This document shows positions 1 through 8,465 of a stretch of DNA of 64,000 nt, in pieces. Within the stretch, counting starts at the first letter, position 1, and each line of letters opens with the position of its first letter. The DNA is from Lewinellaceae bacterium (GTDB lineage Bacteria > Bacteroidota > Bacteroidia > Chitinophagales > Saprospiraceae). A program made the position numbers and the translations under genes. The DNA lies in the NCBI GenBank assembly GCA_016713985.1, contig JADJOD010000011.1:1-64000 (forward strand), read 5' to 3'. A model generated the notes under the pieces. It saw only the letters and a list, made by a program, of their open reading frames with translations, did not search any database and was not told the DNA's origin.

Positions 1-2
1 AT

Positions 3-356
3 GAAAAACAACTTTGTGTGCTTGGCAACGAACCCCTGCTGCGCTCCGCCTTTCAAAACCTCATGGATAACGGCTGCAAATTTTCACCTGACAAAAGAGT
101 TGATGTTAAAATTTATTTCGATCCGGGCGGCAAACATCACGTTGAGATCATCGACTGGGGGCCCGGCATTCCGCAAAAAGAACTGCAATTGATTTTCCAG
201 CCCTTCTACAGAAGTTCCCAAAATGTGCATGTCCGCGGTTCGGGTATTGGCTTGTCACTCGTCGACAGCATTTTGAAACTGCACCATGTAGCGCTCGAAA
301 TCGCCTCCACCGAAGGGAAAGGCACCACTTTCCGGCTCAATTTTCCGCCTATCTAA
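3..356 (+). CDS. Sensor histidine kinase, C-terminal ATPase fragment (5' end outside window)
   Basis: Only the end of the gene is present; the frame is open from position 3. The visible 117 codons are a GHKL/HATPase_c domain. They show an N box (LLRSAFQNLMDNGCKFSP), a G1 box with DxGxG (IIDWGPGIP), an F box (IFQPFYRSS) and a G2 box (GSGIGLSLV), and the gene ends in a typical GTTFRLNFP strand. This domain binds ATP and phosphorylates the kinase's own histidine. The sensor and the phosphoacceptor histidine lie upstream of the window, so the signal is unknown. The next gene starts 7 bases after the stop and could be co-transcribed. No response regulator is adjacent on the visible side. Confidence 0.9.
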   Translation, partial: EKQLCVLGNEPLLRSAFQNLMDNGCKFSPDKRVDVKIYFDPGGKHHVEIIDWGPGIPQKELQLIFQPFYRSSQNVHVRGSGIGLSLVDSILKLHHVALEIASTEGKGTTFRLNFPPI

Positions 357-363
357 TACCCTG

Positions 364-1766
364 ATGCAGATGATAAAAATTGGAAAGTTTAATTGGTCTG
401 CTGCTTTTACCCGCTCCCTCATTTTTACGGCATGGGGCCTGACCTTCGTGTTTGTCTCCTCCATTGGTTGTGGCCGTGAATCCATGGAAGAACCCGCAGA
501 ATACCGCAGCGCCACGGATATCACCCTGAACTGGAATCAATTATTACTCGAACTGGAGCGAAAAACACCCGGCTACCGCCCCCCTGTCAGCGCCCGGATG
601 TTTGCTTACGTGGAAATGTCTGCCTACGAAGCCGCCCTGCCGGGATTGGGCGGATACAACTCCATGGAAAGTTTTTGTGACGGCTATGTCAAACCGGCCT
701 TCAATCACCCGACCGGTCAATTTTACCTTCCCGCCAGCGTTAATGCCGCTTATGCAGCGGTACTGCACCATTTTTTTTCTTCCGCCCCCGTTTCCCTGCA
801 AAGCAGGATTGATCGGCTTGAAGCGGAGCATACGGCTTCATTTCCCAAACAAGTAAACCCCGCAGTGATCCGTCAATCCGCCGAATTCGGTAGTACCGTA
901 GCAAAAACCATTTGGCAATGGTCCCAAACCGATACCCAGGGGCATGCCGGACATTTGAAAAATTACGACCCCGCCTATACGATTCCTGTATGTGCGGGCT
1001 GCTGGCACCGACCGGTTCTTCAAATCCCGGCCCGCTTTTGCCGCACTGGGGCAATACCCGGCCATTTGTCGTCCATCCCGGCGACCTGCCGGTTAAAACC
1101 CCGGTCAGTTTCGACCTGGAACCGGGGTCGGCGTTTTATACCGAAGCGATGGAGGTTTTTTCTGTTTCCCAGCCGCTGTCGAAAGAAAATCACTGGATCG
1201 CCGAATTGTGGAGCGATGACTTACCCGGCCTGACCATCAGTCCGGCCGGCCGGTGGATTTCTATTGCCAATCAGGCTCTGGCGAAAGCCCGGCTGCCCTT
1301 TCCGGAGGTAATGGAAACGTATTTAAAGGTTACTCTCGCGCTTTGTGACGCGGGTATTGTGGTTTGGGAAGCCAAATACCGGTTTAATGTGGAACGCCCG
1401 GAATCCTATATCCGGCGTGTCATCCGGCCCGACTGGGCGCCGTTGCACGATTCCCCTTCTTTCCCGGCGTATCCATCGGGCCATTCCGCTTTTGGCGCGG
1501 CTGCGGCGGAAGTGTTGAGCGATCAGTTGGGGGAGCGGTTTCCGTTGGAAGACCGAACCCACGAAAAACGACAGGAGTTTGCGGGCAAATCGCGCAGTTA
1601 TCACTCCTTTTATGAAATGGCAGCCGAAAATGCAGCCTCGCGGGTATTATTAGGTGTACATTACAGGATGGATTGTGAAGAAGGGCTTCGACTGGGTAAA
1701 TTAATCGGGCAAAAAGTAATCAGTTTGCCCCTCAAACAAAAAGAAGCCGCCATGATACATTCTTAG
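364..1766 (+). CDS. Vanadium-dependent haloperoxidase-like / PAP2-superfamily protein, frameshifted near 1005
   Basis: This reads as one gene split by a frameshift. Frame 1 runs from ATG 364 to the motif ending CAGCW (1003-1005). The sequence continues in another frame as APTGSSNPGPLLPHWG. Inserting one G after TGG at 1005 restores the usual W-x-PT...LLPHWG sequence of bacterial haloperoxidase-like proteins. The C-terminal half has the full PAP2/haloperoxidase triad: KX6RP (KYRFNVERP), PSGH (PAYPSGHSAFG) and SRX5HX3D (SRVLLGVHYRMD). These residues bind vanadate or phosphate. The N-terminus has a hydrophobic signal with a possible lipobox (SSIGC), so it may be a periplasmic lipoprotein. Substrate is unknown: halide oxidation or phosphatase activity are both possible. 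An alternative start is ATG 370. Confidence 0.82.
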
Positions 1767-1785
1767 TGAAGATGTCCCGTGAGTC

Positions 1786-1862
1786 ATTGTATATTGAAAA
1801 TTGATCATTTTTAAATATTTAAAAAAATAATAATGTTTAATTTTCAATTTTCAATGTACAAT
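1786..1862. repeat. 19-bp imperfect inverted repeat in AT-rich spacer
   Basis: Arms 1786-1804 (ATTGTATATTGAAAATTGA) and 1844-1862 pair with one mismatch around a 39-base AT-rich loop. The element lies 20 bases after the haloperoxidase-like gene and may act as its terminator, although no U-tract follows. A run of eight C follows at about 1880. The remaining spacer to 1990 has only a weak promoter-like TTG-N17-TATTTTTC at about 1925-1952, one base off the Bacteroidota -7 consensus. Confidence 0.55.
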
Positions 1863-1989
1863 TTTCAATTACTCACTCACCCCCCCCGTTAAGCCAAAAC
1901 TTGCTTAAGATTGTTAAAAAACCGTTGTTCCGATTTTCATGTGTTATTTTTCCGACCTGAAAATTGTACAGCGTTAAAAGTAAAGTCTG

Positions 1990-2757
1990 ATGGTTAAACG
2001 CGCCACTGTTGTTCTAATCCCCTTAATGCTTGTATTATCCCTTGAGGCACAACGTGATACACTTAACTTTAAATATGAGGTTTTTAAGCCGCAATCAACC
2101 TGGGACTATGGGGCCGGCGCCCGGTTCAGTTTTCTGGACTTTGACGAAATGAACCGGTCATTGGCCAAAGCGGGTTTGCCGGAACTGGAATCTCCCGTTC
2201 CCTGCGTTGCCCTGGCTGCCCGTTCTTCCTTTTTCTGGCGGCACTGGCAAATTGAAACGGCGTTGGAGGTCACCTCCGGGTCTTCCAAAAAAAATTCAAT
2301 AGAGAACCGGCAATCGATCATTTTCCGCGATTATGCCTTGCGCTCGCGGGTGATGCTTGATTTGATGCCCCGGAAGCGACTCGCTAAAATATTCCCTTTT
2401 GCCGGACTCGGCCTCAGTTACCAGAGTTTGCGTACCCGTACGGTGTTAAACAACCCGGGCAACACAGGTTTGCCGCCGGAGATTCAATGGAACGAACGCA
2501 GGTTCAACCAAATTCCCTTCGTCTGCGAACTGGGTATTAGTGTGGAAAAAGGTGTTCCTGTGAGAAACAAAGACGTATTTATCGGATTAAGAGGCGGTTA
2601 TGCCTTCCGTTTTCTCGAAAATAACTGGAAGTTGAACGACCGGCAGGATGTAGACGTGCCCCGGCCGGCGGCCAATGCACCCTTTGTAGGGCTCATGCTG
2701 CGGATCAAATCCGCGCCGGTTCGCAACATGAAAATGGTGCCCGACAGGAAGATTTGA
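1990..2757 (+). CDS. Outer-membrane beta-barrel-like protein of unknown function
   Basis: A 255-residue protein with a Sec signal peptide (MVKRATVVLIPLMLVLSLEA, cut near residue 20). The mature part is rich in alternating hydrophobic and aromatic strands. It includes the phrases WDYGAGARFSF, WQIETALEVTSG, FPFAGLGLSYQSL and FIGLRGGYAFRF, as found in small Bacteroidota outer-membrane barrel proteins (PorT/OmpW-like). I see no catalytic motif and cannot name a family. The gene stands alone between an AT-rich spacer and a hairpin, convergent with the next gene. The barrel call is inference from strand pattern and signal peptide. Confidence 0.6.
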   Translation: MVKRATVVLIPLMLVLSLEAQRDTLNFKYEVFKPQSTWDYGAGARFSFLDFDEMNRSLAKAGLPELESPVPCVALAARSSFFWRHWQIETALEVTSGSSKKNSIENRQSIIFRDYALRSRVMLDLMPRKRLAKIFPFAGLGLSYQSLRTRTVLNNPGNTGLPPEIQWNERRFNQIPFVCELGISVEKGVPVRNKDVFIGLRGGYAFRFLENNWKLNDRQDVDVPRPAANAPFVGLMLRIKSAPVRNMKMVPDRKI

Positions 2758-2780
2758 GTTGCACAAAAGGTAAAACAAGT

Positions 2781-2869
2781 TTGCACGCAAAGGCGTAAGT
2801 TGTTTATAATCAAGTATTTGTGTAAAAAATTCTTCACTTGATATAAAATTTTTTCGCCTTTGCGTGCAA
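2781..2869. terminator. Long perfect-arm hairpin between convergent genes, probable bidirectional terminator
   Basis: A perfect 15-bp inverted repeat (ttgcacgcaaaggcg at 2781-2795; complement at 2855-2869) is extended inward by a near-complementary pair. The inner pair is tttataatcaagt near 2803 against acttgatataaa near 2837. It therefore folds into one long stem. It sits 23 bases after one gene and 11 bases from the stop of the gene on the other strand, a position typical for a shared terminator. A T-run flanks the right arm (about 2848-2854). Confidence 0.6.
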
Positions 2870-2879
2870 TCCCAAACAC

Positions 2880-3881
2880 TTACAGATTCAACAAAAATCC
2901 GATCGTAAAATTGGCATCCCAGTCGAACACGAACTGCCGGCAACCGGTAGCGTCCGAAACCGCCTGGTAGATATTCAGTCCCGATTTTTGTTTGGCGCCA
3001 TCAGGGGTATAATCAGCCGGCGCTTTTAACACCGTATACCGTTCTTTGCCGTTGCGTGTTTGTTTGGCTAATTCGTATGGCACACCGCCGATAATAAAAC
3101 ACGTGCCGCGCAGGTTGGACGGCACCTGGTTCGCTTTACTTTTTACATCCGAATAAACTGTGCCGTCGCTGGTATTATCCTGGTAGTATTTTGCTCCGTA
3201 GGATTCCAGCGCCCCGCCTGGCAGCCACGATATTTTGGTGTTGCCCGAACCGATATCCACCACAAAGGCCTTGTTTTGATAGGCGGTGGGCAATGCCGCG
3301 CGCAGGGCATATCTGGCTTCCTGCTGAGGGGTCACTTCATTGACAAAATAACGCATACTTTTCAGGGCGGCGCTGATCTGCTGGGTGACGGCTTCTTTTT
3401 TTGCCCCGGAACTGATCACGAAATGGATATCATTGGGGCCGACGCCAAAATCAACCATATCGGCGATAAAACGTTTCAGGCCACTTTTGATATCATCATC
3501 GGTTGCGAGGTTTTCTTTTACCAGGCTTACGCCAAATTCCGCTTTTTCCAATTTCCAGTTTTTTTGATTGTCCACCCTGATAATGAAGGAGTTAAAACCT
3601 GTGGTGCCCAATTCCACCACACCTTTCAATTTCCCTCCTGAAGGTATCGGCGCTGTGAACTGGAAGGGAGCCGGAGCACTGGCGGAGGGTTTTCCCCAGG
3701 TGGAACTGCTGCCCGAAGTATTGCCTGCCGGTTGCCCGGATGTTGCCGGCTGTTCGGTGGGCGGCGCCGATTCGCTGCCGGAACTGCCGAGGTTGGGGAA
3801 AAAATATCGCACACCGAAAAAGACGGCGGCGACAATTGCCAGGGTGATAAGCAAGCGGGAAAATGTGGTTAATCGTGCCAT
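2880..3881 (-). CDS. Membrane-anchored Ppx/GppA-like ASKHA-fold protein
   Basis: The 333-residue protein starts at ATG 3881, chosen because it is preceded by AGGAG and directly by a transmembrane start (MARLTTFSRLLITLAIVAAV). A Ser/Pro/Gly/Ala-rich linker spans about residues 30-85. The soluble domain has three phosphate/adenosine-type motifs of the actin/Hsp70/sugar-kinase fold: VVELGTTGFNSFIIRVD (like the Ppx motif DLGTNS), FVVDIGSGNTKISW (like DIGGGS) and CFIIGGVPYELA. The family relation to Ppx/GppA exopolyphosphatases or guanosine pentaphosphate phosphohydrolases is therefore likely. However, the first motif has Glu instead of Asp and the protein appears to be outside the cytoplasmic membrane or tethered to it. 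Substrate and activity are unknown. It is divergent from the aminotransferase gene. Confidence 0.55.
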   Translation of the reverse strand: MARLTTFSRLLITLAIVAAVFFGVRYFFPNLGSSGSESAPPTEQPATSGQPAGNTSGSSSTWGKPSASAPAPFQFTAPIPSGGKLKGVVELGTTGFNSFIIRVDNQKNWKLEKAEFGVSLVKENLATDDDIKSGLKRFIADMVDFGVGPNDIHFVISSGAKKEAVTQQISAALKSMRYFVNEVTPQQEARYALRAALPTAYQNKAFVVDIGSGNTKISWLPGGALESYGAKYYQDNTSDGTVYSDVKSKANQVPSNLRGTCFIIGGVPYELAKQTRNGKERYTVLKAPADYTPDGAKQKSGLNIYQAVSDATGCRQFVFDWDANFTIGFLLNL

Positions 3882-4027
3882 GTCTGTAATTCTCCTGTTT
3901 AGTGATTGGAATGTTTTGATTTGTGACTGCCCTTCAACCGGGCGGTACAAAATTGAAACAAATCGAGAAATCGCGCGGGGCAAAATTGACATACTTTGAA
4001 AAAGAGACCGCTGCAAACGATTTTCCC

Positions 4028-4035
4028 TACTTTTG
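4028..4035 (+). promoter_or_regulatory. Bacteroidota -7 element for aspartate aminotransferase operon
   Basis: TACTTTTG followed by CCGCC matches the TAnnTTTG -7 consensus exactly and lies 23 bases before the ATG at 4059. No convincing -33 TTTG was found at the usual spacing. Confidence 0.5.
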
Positions 4036-4058
4036 CCGCCGTTATTAATGACAATGAA

Positions 4059-5267
4059 ATGACCGCTACAACACAAAACATCCTTTCGCAACGGGTAATG
4101 GCCCTGGCAGAATCCGAAACGCTGAAAATGGCGCGTATGGCGCGTGAATTGCGCGCCTTGGGCCACGATGTCATTAGCCTCAGCCTCGGCGAACCCGATT
4201 TTGACACCCCCGACCACATCAAGGAAGCCGCATACCAGGCGTTGAAAGACGGATATACGAAGTATACGCCGGTGGCAGGATTGCCCGAACTGACCAAAGC
4301 AATCAGCGAAAAATTTAAAAGAGACAATCACCTCGACTATCGCCCCGAACAGATTGTGGTGAGCAACGGGGCCAAACAAACCGTTTATAACCTGTGCCAG
4401 GCACTGCTCGATCCGGGCGACGAAGTGGTGGTTTTTTCCCCGTACTGGGTGTCCTACTGGGAAATAATCAAACTTTCGGGGGGGATTCCCGTCCCTGTTT
4501 ATGCCAGTGTGGAACAGGATTTTAAACCCACACCCGAACAAGTGGAGCAGGCCATAACCGAACGCACCAAATTTGTCCTGTTTTCTTCACCCTGCAACCC
4601 GACGGGCACGGTATTCGACCGGGAGGAACTCCAGGCCTATGCCGATGTGATCGCCCGCCACGATCAGGTGCTGATCGTGAGCGACGAAATTTATGAATAC
4701 ATCAACTTCACCCACGAACACATCAGCATCGGCAGTTTCCCGAATGTAAAGGACCGGACCATCACCATCAACGGCTTTGCAAAAGGATTTGCCATGACCG
4801 GCTGGCGCCTCGGCTACATGGGCGCTCCCAAATACATCGCAGACGCCTGCTCCAAAATACAGGGTCAGGTGACCAGCGGCGCGTCGTCATTTGGCCAGAA
4901 AGCCGGCGCGGTGGCCCTGATGGGCGATCTCGGACCCACCTTGGCCATGCGGGAAGCCTTCAGAGAACGCCGCGACATCATATTATCCATGCTGGAAGAA
5001 ATTCCGGGCATCAAAGCCAATCACCCGGATGGCGCATTTTACGTTTTCCCCGATGTCAGCGCCTATTTTGGCAAATCCGACGGCCAGACCACCATCCATA
5101 ACGCCGATGACTTCTGCGATTACGTGATGACGAGCGCCTACGTCGGCCTGGTATCGGGCGCTGCATTCGGCGATCCGAATTGCTTCCGGCTGAGTTATGC
5201 CGCCTCGGAAGAACAACTGCGGGAGGCCATTCGCCGTATGAAAGATGTTTTGGGGCGTTTGAAATAA
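4059..5267 (+). CDS. aspC: Pyridoxal-phosphate-dependent aspartate aminotransferase
   Basis: A 402-residue class I/II (fold type I) aminotransferase of the prokaryotic subgroup Ib. It shows the N-terminal LSLGEPDFDTPDHIKEAA motif and the AGLPELTKAI segment. The pyrophosphate-loop region (SNGAKQTVYN) and cofactor-binding SPCNPTG and DEIYEY follow. The lysine loop NGFAKGFAMTGWRLGY contains the Schiff-base lysine, and FRLSYA near the end contains the carboxylate-binding arginine. It transfers the amino group between aspartate and 2-oxoglutarate in the cytoplasm. The ATG at 4059 was chosen over an in-frame TTG at 3996, because homology begins after it and the promoter-like element lies between them. 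The next gene begins 5 bases downstream. Confidence 0.92.
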   Translation: MTATTQNILSQRVMALAESETLKMARMARELRALGHDVISLSLGEPDFDTPDHIKEAAYQALKDGYTKYTPVAGLPELTKAISEKFKRDNHLDYRPEQIVVSNGAKQTVYNLCQALLDPGDEVVVFSPYWVSYWEIIKLSGGIPVPVYASVEQDFKPTPEQVEQAITERTKFVLFSSPCNPTGTVFDREELQAYADVIARHDQVLIVSDEIYEYINFTHEHISIGSFPNVKDRTITINGFAKGFAMTGWRLGYMGAPKYIADACSKIQGQVTSGASSFGQKAGAVALMGDLGPTLAMREAFRERRDIILSMLEEIPGIKANHPDGAFYVFPDVSAYFGKSDGQTTIHNADDFCDYVMTSAYVGLVSGAAFGDPNCFRLSYAASEEQLREAIRRMKDVLGRLK

Positions 5268-5272
5268 CAGAT

Positions 5273-6673
5273 ATGGCAAACCGGATTACACGTCACTTCC
5301 CGAACCGGCAACAGTGGGGCGAACAAATGATCGCCACGGCACTGCTTTTGAGCGCCGCTTTTTTCAACGGCTATCCACTGGTGTTTTCCGACTCCGGAAC
5401 CTACATATTCAGCGGTTGGGAAATGAAGGTGCCGGTGGACCGGCCCATCATCTACGGATTGTTTTTGCGGGCAGCCAGCCTGGGTTTTTCCCTGTGGCTT
5501 CCGGTGATGGCCCAATGTTTCGTTCTGGCCTGGCTGCTCCGCCTGTTCTGGCGCACCTTTTTTCCCGCAGATGGGCTGAAAATGCCTTTTTTATTCGTCC
5601 TGGCCGCTCTTTGCGCCCTGACGCCGGTATGCTGGTACGGCGGCCAACTGATGCCGGATGTATTTACCGAAGTCCTGTTACTCATCGCGGCGGTGGTATT
5701 GCTTCGGGAAACACTCCGGGTCTGGCAATGGGTCGGTTTGGGCGCTTTATTCGTTTTTTGCTCCGTTTCCCATTTTTCCAACCTGTTTATAGGTGTGGCG
5801 ACTTTGTGTGCCGCCTGGCTGCTGAGGGGGTTTGGCGTACCGGTATTGCGCGAATTGCCCCATTTGCGCCGCAGATCGGTGATTCTTCTGCTTTGGTGTG
5901 TATTGGCTTACGTTACACTGCCGACGGTCAACCGCATGGTGGAGGGGGAAGCATCGGTAGGCAAAGGCAGTTACACCTTTCTGATCGGCAGGCTGCTGGA
6001 CAACGGTGTGTTGAAACGATACTTAGACGAAAATTGCGGCAAGGAACAGTTCCGGTTGTGCCTGTATAAAGATTCCCTTCCCGACAACAGCCGGAATTTT
6101 CACTGGAATCCCGACAGTCCCCTCGCAAAAGAAGGCGGGTGGGGTGTGCCGGAACCGGAATACCGAAAAATTGTATGGAATACACTGACCACGCCCAAAT
6201 ACCTCGTTTTGCACGTGTGGGAGAGTTTGATTGCCACACCCGCCCAGTTGTTGCAAAATTCCGTCGGATCGGGCCTTGAACTGGGCTGGTATAAAAGCCC
6301 GGAAAGTCCTCCTTATCAGGCAGTTGTAAAATATTTTCCGTATGAATTGAACGAGTACCGCTTTTCAAGACAATGCGGCAATTTGTGGGGTCAGGGACTC
6401 GATTTGAAGTTTTACAGCACCTTGTTTTACTGGATGATGTTGTTGGGCGCCTTTTTAACGCCGTTTTTGCTTTTGATGCACCGGAAAAGGCCGTTTTTGC
6501 CCAAAGGCCTGGAAGCGGGTGTTTACGTGTTGTTGTGTGGAATGTTCGCCAACGCATTTGTTACCTCCAGCTTAGCCAGCATTTGCGACCGGTTCCAGTC
6601 GCGGGTAGCTTGGTTTTTGCCTTTGGGCGCCTGTATGATGTTGTGGGCTTATTGGCAATCGCGCCGGGAATGA
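5273..6673 (+). CDS. Polytopic membrane protein of unknown function, possible glycosyltransferase-like
   Basis: A 466-residue protein starting at ATG 5273, five bases after the aminotransferase stop, so the two are probably co-transcribed. It has about nine to ten hydrophobic segments, for example ATALLLSAAFFNGYPLVF, FLFVLAALCALTPV and LFYWMMLLGAFLTPFLLL. A large extracytoplasmic-type insert of roughly residues 235-380 contains many aromatic and charged residues. The early FSDSGTYIFSGWEMKVPVDRP region after TM1, with acidic residues, recalls the first loop of GT-C-like membrane proteins, but I see no decisive motif. No function assigned. It is convergent with the regulator gene, 22 bases away. 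Confidence 0.7.
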   Translation: MANRITRHFPNRQQWGEQMIATALLLSAAFFNGYPLVFSDSGTYIFSGWEMKVPVDRPIIYGLFLRAASLGFSLWLPVMAQCFVLAWLLRLFWRTFFPADGLKMPFLFVLAALCALTPVCWYGGQLMPDVFTEVLLLIAAVVLLRETLRVWQWVGLGALFVFCSVSHFSNLFIGVATLCAAWLLRGFGVPVLRELPHLRRRSVILLLWCVLAYVTLPTVNRMVEGEASVGKGSYTFLIGRLLDNGVLKRYLDENCGKEQFRLCLYKDSLPDNSRNFHWNPDSPLAKEGGWGVPEPEYRKIVWNTLTTPKYLVLHVWESLIATPAQLLQNSVGSGLELGWYKSPESPPYQAVVKYFPYELNEYRFSRQCGNLWGQGLDLKFYSTLFYWMMLLGAFLTPFLLLMHRKRPFLPKGLEAGVYVLLCGMFANAFVTSSLASICDRFQSRVAWFLPLGACMMLWAYWQSRRE

Positions 6674-6695
6674 GCATCGCACTCCGGGTGAATAG

Positions 6696-8255
6696 TCACG
6701 ACAGCCGATTGGTCGGCGCCGTATACAGCAGCGACGTATTTTCCCCGAAATATTCCTTAAAAGCCAGCGAGAACGACCCGGGGCTTGAAAATCCGACCAG
6801 TTCGGAGATGGCCTGGGGGGTGCCGGCGCGTTTTTCGAGCAGAATTTTTGCCTTTTCCAGACGCATTTCCCGGATGAGTTGAACCGGTTCTTTTCCAGTC
6901 AGCGCTTTTAACTTCTTGACGTAGTGCGTTTTAGTCAACTGCATTTTTTTTGCGATGTCGTCGGCCATATAATCGGGATCGGCCAGATTTTGTTCGATCA
7001 TCTGCACGGTGCGGGCCAGAAACGGATCGTCGGGTTGCAGGCGGGATTCCGTAAAATACAATTGTAAAAAACGGCTGAATTGTTCGTGTTTTGTTTTGCG
7101 GGCATCCAGCAGGCGCTGAACCGATGCGTCGAATTCGTCGTCGATGACCGGTCGGGTAAACCACGCTTCCGCTCCGGCGCGGAGCGCGTCGAGTTTCCCT
7201 TCGTTGCCAAATTTGTCGGTCAGCAGCACAACGGGTACGTGGTTGGTTTTTTGCGACAGTTTGATCTGCCGGGCGATCTCGATGCCTGTTTTGCCGTTGA
7301 GGATGGCGTCGCACACCACCAGGTCCGGTAAAAGGTCGTTCGCCATTTGAAGTCCCTCCGCCGGTGTGGAAGCCGTCTCAATCTGGAAGCGGTCGGACAG
7401 CAGCGATTTCAGGTACAACACCACCTGGCGGTTGGGTTCGATCAGCAAAGCGATCTGTTCGGGTTTCGGGCCGTGGTATACCAGGTACGGATCGGGTGGG
7501 GCAGGGGTGGACACCACGGGAGCGGAATTCATCTCCAGGGCTTGTGAAATAGAATTTTCCTCGGCTTCCCTGCGCAGGTTGGTACGCAACATGTCCCATT
7601 CCAACTCCTTCTTTTCCAATAACTTGCGCCAGCGATCGCTGCTGCGGTAATGAACAAACAGCAGGGATAAAAAGATCAGGACCACGAGCCCGCCAAACAT
7701 AATAGCCTTGTCTCGTTCGATCCGGATAAACCCCGATTGTTCCGACATTTCCGTTTCGCGGAGTGCGATGAGTGAATCGAGTTTTTGCTGCATGCTCAGA
7801 GCATCGGCCCTGTTTTTCCGGGTGCTGATGGAATCCTGAGTAACGGCCAGTAACTGTTGGCAGGTAAGTGCCTGATCCGGCAGTTCCCAAACCCGGCATT
7901 CCTGGACCAAAGCATTCAACAAGGCGGCTTTGGTGACCGGATTGGGGTCTTTTCGGGCGTCTATTTCGGCATCTGCCAGAAAACGTGTAGCGCTCCGGTC
8001 GTCCGAATTGACTTTGTAAATTCCGGAAATGAGCACGAGCGCTTTGGGTGAAACCGGTGCCTTGTGGCTTTTTAAAAATTCCCGGAACCCCTCGGCCTCC
8101 ACCTGGGCTTGTTCATAATTGCCTGCCTGAGTCAGTTGTGAAAGCAAAGCCATCCGGTTGCGGATCGTATCCGCCACCGCTTTATCCTGGCAAAAGACGC
8201 TGCCACTTGTGCACAGGAGCGTAACAAAAAGACTGATTTTGGTTAACCGGCGCAT
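6696..8255 (-). CDS. Membrane-bound TPR / receiver / AraC-type regulator lacking a kinase domain
   Basis: The 519-residue protein has a signal peptide (ending near GSVFCQ) and an alpha-helical TPR-like periplasmic region (about residues 25-185). One transmembrane helix follows (IMFGGLVVLIFLSLLFVHY, about 192-210), then a coiled segment, a receiver domain (about 268-385) and an AraC/XylS DNA-binding domain at the C-terminus. The topology resembles hybrid two-component systems of Bacteroidota with the histidine kinase missing. The receiver looks degenerate. The acidic pair is reduced to one Glu (LLIEPNRQ), and the conserved Lys is replaced by Arg (WFTRPV), while the phosphoacceptor-type Asp (VVCDAIL) remains. 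DNA targets are unknown. A -7 element lies just upstream. Confidence 0.8.
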   Translation of the reverse strand: MRRLTKISLFVTLLCTSGSVFCQDKAVADTIRNRMALLSQLTQAGNYEQAQVEAEGFREFLKSHKAPVSPKALVLISGIYKVNSDDRSATRFLADAEIDARKDPNPVTKAALLNALVQECRVWELPDQALTCQQLLAVTQDSISTRKNRADALSMQQKLDSLIALRETEMSEQSGFIRIERDKAIMFGGLVVLIFLSLLFVHYRSSDRWRKLLEKKELEWDMLRTNLRREAEENSISQALEMNSAPVVSTPAPPDPYLVYHGPKPEQIALLIEPNRQVVLYLKSLLSDRFQIETASTPAEGLQMANDLLPDLVVCDAILNGKTGIEIARQIKLSQKTNHVPVVLLTDKFGNEGKLDALRAGAEAWFTRPVIDDEFDASVQRLLDARKTKHEQFSRFLQLYFTESRLQPDDPFLARTVQMIEQNLADPDYMADDIAKKMQLTKTHYVKKLKALTGKEPVQLIREMRLEKAKILLEKRAGTPQAISELVGFSSPGSFSLAFKEYFGENTSLLYTAPTNRLS

Positions 8256-8287
8256 GGGAATTGCGTTTTCAGAGAAGCAATTATAGG

Positions 8288-8295
8288 CAAATGTA
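8288..8295 (-). promoter_or_regulatory. -7 promoter element for the receiver/AraC regulator gene
   Basis: On the minus strand the sequence reads TACATTTG, an exact TAnnTTTG match, 33 bases before the ATG at 8255. The -33 element is not clear. The rest of the divergent spacer to 8466 shows no further structure. Confidence 0.45.
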
Positions 8296-8465
8296 GGGGT
8301 AAAAATGGCCGCTTGCCCGAAATTTTCAAACGGTTTCTCTTAAAAACATGCAAGGAACCTGAAGGCGTGTATTTTTACGGCCGGTTTAAGAAGAAAATAA
8401 CGGTTGTTAATTTGCAACAACCCGGCAGGCCAACTTTCAGACTGTTTGGGATTTATAAATAAATC

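Noticed and set aside
3882..4541. Upstream in-frame extension of the ASKHA-like gene
   Set aside because: It is antisense to the aminotransferase gene, has no homology-like pattern, and the ATG at 3881 has an AGGAG site and an immediate membrane anchor.
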